NCBI RefSeq assembly: GCF_031458115.1 | Contig: NZ_JAVDXV010000013.1 | Coordinates: forward strand, 50,891 to 114,890 | Reading direction: 5' to 3' | Length of the DNA stretch: 64,000 nucleotides | Source: Pelomonas asaccharophilus_A | GTDB taxonomy: Bacteria; Pseudomonadota; Gammaproteobacteria; Burkholderiales; Burkholderiaceae_C | Shown: one piece after another, positions 62,839 through 64,000 of the stretch | How the letters are laid out: each line of letters starts with the position of its first letter | Numbering within the stretch: the stretch's first letter is position 1 | Position numbers and translations under genes: made by a program | Notes under the pieces: generated by a model | What the model was told of the DNA's origin: nothing | Seen by the model: the letters and a program-made list of their open reading frames with translations, nothing else | Database searches by the model: none

Positions 62839-63741
62839 ATGGACCTTGATCAGCTCCGGACCTTTGTCGAGGTGGTGCGCCAAGGCAGCTTCGCGGGCGC
62901 GGCACGCTCGCTGAACCTGGACCCGAGCAAGGTCACGAGGGCTGTGGCGGCGCTGGAGACGGAGCTCGGCGTACGGCTGCTGCAGCGCACGACACGCCAG
63001 ATCTCCCTCACCGAAGGCGGCGAGCGCTACCTGGCCCAGGTGGAGCCCTTGCTCAAGGAGCTGGATCTGGCCGGCGAGGAACTACGGGCCGGGAGCGTGC
63101 AGCTGAGAGGCCTGGTGCGTATCACCGCATCCGTGGCCTTCGGGCAGACCGTGCTGGTGCCCTTGCTTCCCGAGATCCACCAGAAGCACCCTGGCCTGGA
63201 GCTTGATCTCCTGCTGACTGACACCGTGGTGGACTTGGTGAACCAGCGCGTGGACATCGCACTGCGCCTGGGCCCCGCGGTGAACAGCAGCCTGATCGGC
63301 CAGCGGTTGCGCGACGTGCGCTTCCGGGTCGTTGCCAGTCCGGCGTACCTTAAGCAGCAGGGACAGCCGCGCGAGCCCGCCGATCTCGCGCATTGCCGCT
63401 GCCTGCGCTTCCCGCTGCCGGGCTACCGGGCGCTCTGGCGTTTCAGAAATGAGCCCGATGGCGAGGTGGAGGATGTGGCCATCCAAGGCTGGCTCGTCGC
63501 CAGCTCTGCGCTGGCGTTACGCCAAGCGGCGCTCGACGGCCTTGGGCCGGCGTTGCTGGCGGACTGGCTCATCGACGCAGACGTACGCGCTGGCCGGCTC
63601 GTTAATCTGTTTCCCGAGCTGGAAGCGACGGCCACCGATTTCGACAGCGCCGTTTGGCTCTTGTACGCGGCACGGGAAGGCCAACTGCCCAAGCGCGTGC
63701 AAGCCGTGCTTGAGTTGCTGAGGGAGAGGTTGAAGCGCTGA
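62839..63741 (+). CDS. LysR-family transcriptional regulator
   Basis: Protein of 300 residues. HTH (MDLDQLRTFVEVVRQGSFAG, KVTRAVAALETELG) and effector domain (TASVAFGQTVLVPLLPEIHQ, TDTVVDLVNQRVDIALRLG) are complete. The start at 62839 was chosen at the HTH; 27 upstream codons lie in the intergenic palindrome region. It is divergent from the dehydrogenase/AhpD unit and probably regulates it. Confidence 0.92.
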   Translation: MDLDQLRTFVEVVRQGSFAGAARSLNLDPSKVTRAVAALETELGVRLLQRTTRQISLTEGGERYLAQVEPLLKELDLAGEELRAGSVQLRGLVRITASVAFGQTVLVPLLPEIHQKHPGLELDLLLTDTVVDLVNQRVDIALRLGPAVNSSLIGQRLRDVRFRVVASPAYLKQQGQPREPADLAHCRCLRFPLPGYRALWRFRNEPDGEVEDVAIQGWLVASSALALRQAALDGLGPALLADWLIDADVRAGRLVNLFPELEATATDFDSAVWLLYAAREGQLPKRVQAVLELLRERLKR

Positions 63742-63762
63742 GGACTCGGCCCCCAGTGGCAA

Positions 63763-63905
63763 TCAGCCTTTGCGCTTGCGTGCCGTGGCTGGAATGACGT
63801 TGTCCAGCCAGGCGAGGGCTTCGTCCACCTGCCGATGCACCACCTCGGGATCACGTCGCGCCTGAGCAACCACCGCTGCCCCTTGCAGACGCGCCAGCAG
63901 ATGTT
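63763..63905 (-). pseudogene. TetR-family regulator, C-terminal fragment
   Basis: On the minus strand the last 46 codons of a gene remain: HLLARLQGAAVVAQARRDPE, then VVHRQVDEALAWLDNVIPAT and ARKRKG. The pattern Gly-Ala-x-x-x-Ala with a following ARRDPEV helix is the usual end of TetR ligand domains. Upstream the frame meets the terminal repeat of an IS3-type element at 63906, so the N-terminal part is missing or lies beyond the element. It is convergent with the LysR gene. Confidence 0.65.
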
Positions 63906-64000
63906 TGAATCGCCCCGGATTTCCTAGACACCCGTGAGCCGTTGGGAATGGCGTCGTTCGAACTCGACCGGCGAAGTGTCGCCGGCGGTGCCGTGGCGCC
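63906..64000 (-). mobile_element. IS3-family insertion sequence, right end (partial)
   Basis: The terminal repeat begins TGAATCGCCCCGG (63906-63918), starting with the TG expected of IS3 ends. Inside it the minus strand encodes the last 24 codons of a DDE transposase OrfB (63924-64000): TSPVEFERRHSQRLTGV then TAG. SPVEFERR is the typical IS3 OrfB C-terminal motif. The rest of the element is outside the window. The element has cut a TetR gene. Confidence 0.75.

Overview
The window is high-GC, densely coded DNA whose gene content points to the Burkholderiales (Betaproteobacteria), probably the Rubrivivax/Roseateles/Leptothrix group. The pointers are the yebC-purD-hemF-nadD-rsfS-rlmH-maf-rng run, DUF3460 next to scpA, the FtrA/rhodanese pair, a VF530-type protein and paired DUF5985-like genes. 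No rRNA gene is present. Two tRNA-Lys genes are. The placement rests on remembered family patterns, not on a search.

Layout. 1-6.4 kb: the tail of a betaine-type ABC transporter fused to its binding domain, a periplasmic binding protein, a divergent LysR/MBL-hydrolase pair and a patatin-barrel lipase. 6.4-6.7 kb: tRNA-Lys(CTT) and tRNA-Lys(TTT). 6.7-17.7 kb, all minus strand: yebC, purD, a PlsC-like acyltransferase, hemF, nadD, rsfS, rlmH, maf, rng, then tolB-pal-cpoB-tcdA, mostly with start and stop codons overlapping. 17.8-24.6 kb: HerA-like ATPase, LytS/LytTR two-component pair, a small putative ribbon-helix-helix protein behind a long palindrome, a membrane protein, glnS. 24.7-40.9 kb: mixed metabolism and regulation (dbpA, SUI1-like factor, S9 peptidase, rhodanese/FtrA, 1-Cys peroxiredoxin, LysR/MFS pair, DUF899, Crp-like regulator, dusC, YgjP-like protease, ferredoxin, class C serine hydrolase, second acyltransferase). 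40.9-47.7 kb: minCDE, a 600-bp non-coding region with DnaA-box-like sites, metG, a YoaK-like protein, DUF3460, scpA. 47.7-52.7 kb: DUF808, MaoC-like, kefF-kefC and an interrupted sir2.

From about 52 kb the region becomes accessory and shows decay. It holds an ion channel, a GT1 glycosyltransferase/antiporter pair, DUF5985-like genes, MarR, a vanadium haloperoxidase, an AhpD-like protein, a 3-hydroxyisobutyrate-dehydrogenase-like enzyme and a LysR. Three reading frames are broken: sir2 by an in-frame TAG, and a SnoaL-like gene and a WYL-type regulator each by one missing base. A TetR fragment abuts the end of an IS3-family element at the right edge.

The most unusual signals are non-coding: (i) a ~133-bp intergenic element present twice (24283-24415 on +, 40554-40685 on -) whose central hairpin arms differ in sequence but keep pairing around a constant TCAAT loop; (ii) a 181-bp three-tier nested inverted repeat (47731-47911) filling the gap between two convergent genes; (iii) a 30-bp palindrome directly in front of a small putative DNA-binding gene; (iv) a 13-bp motif shared by two accessory promoter regions; and (v) an intrinsic terminator with no gene before it. 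I did not find a clear multi-gene novel system. These elements are the best leads.
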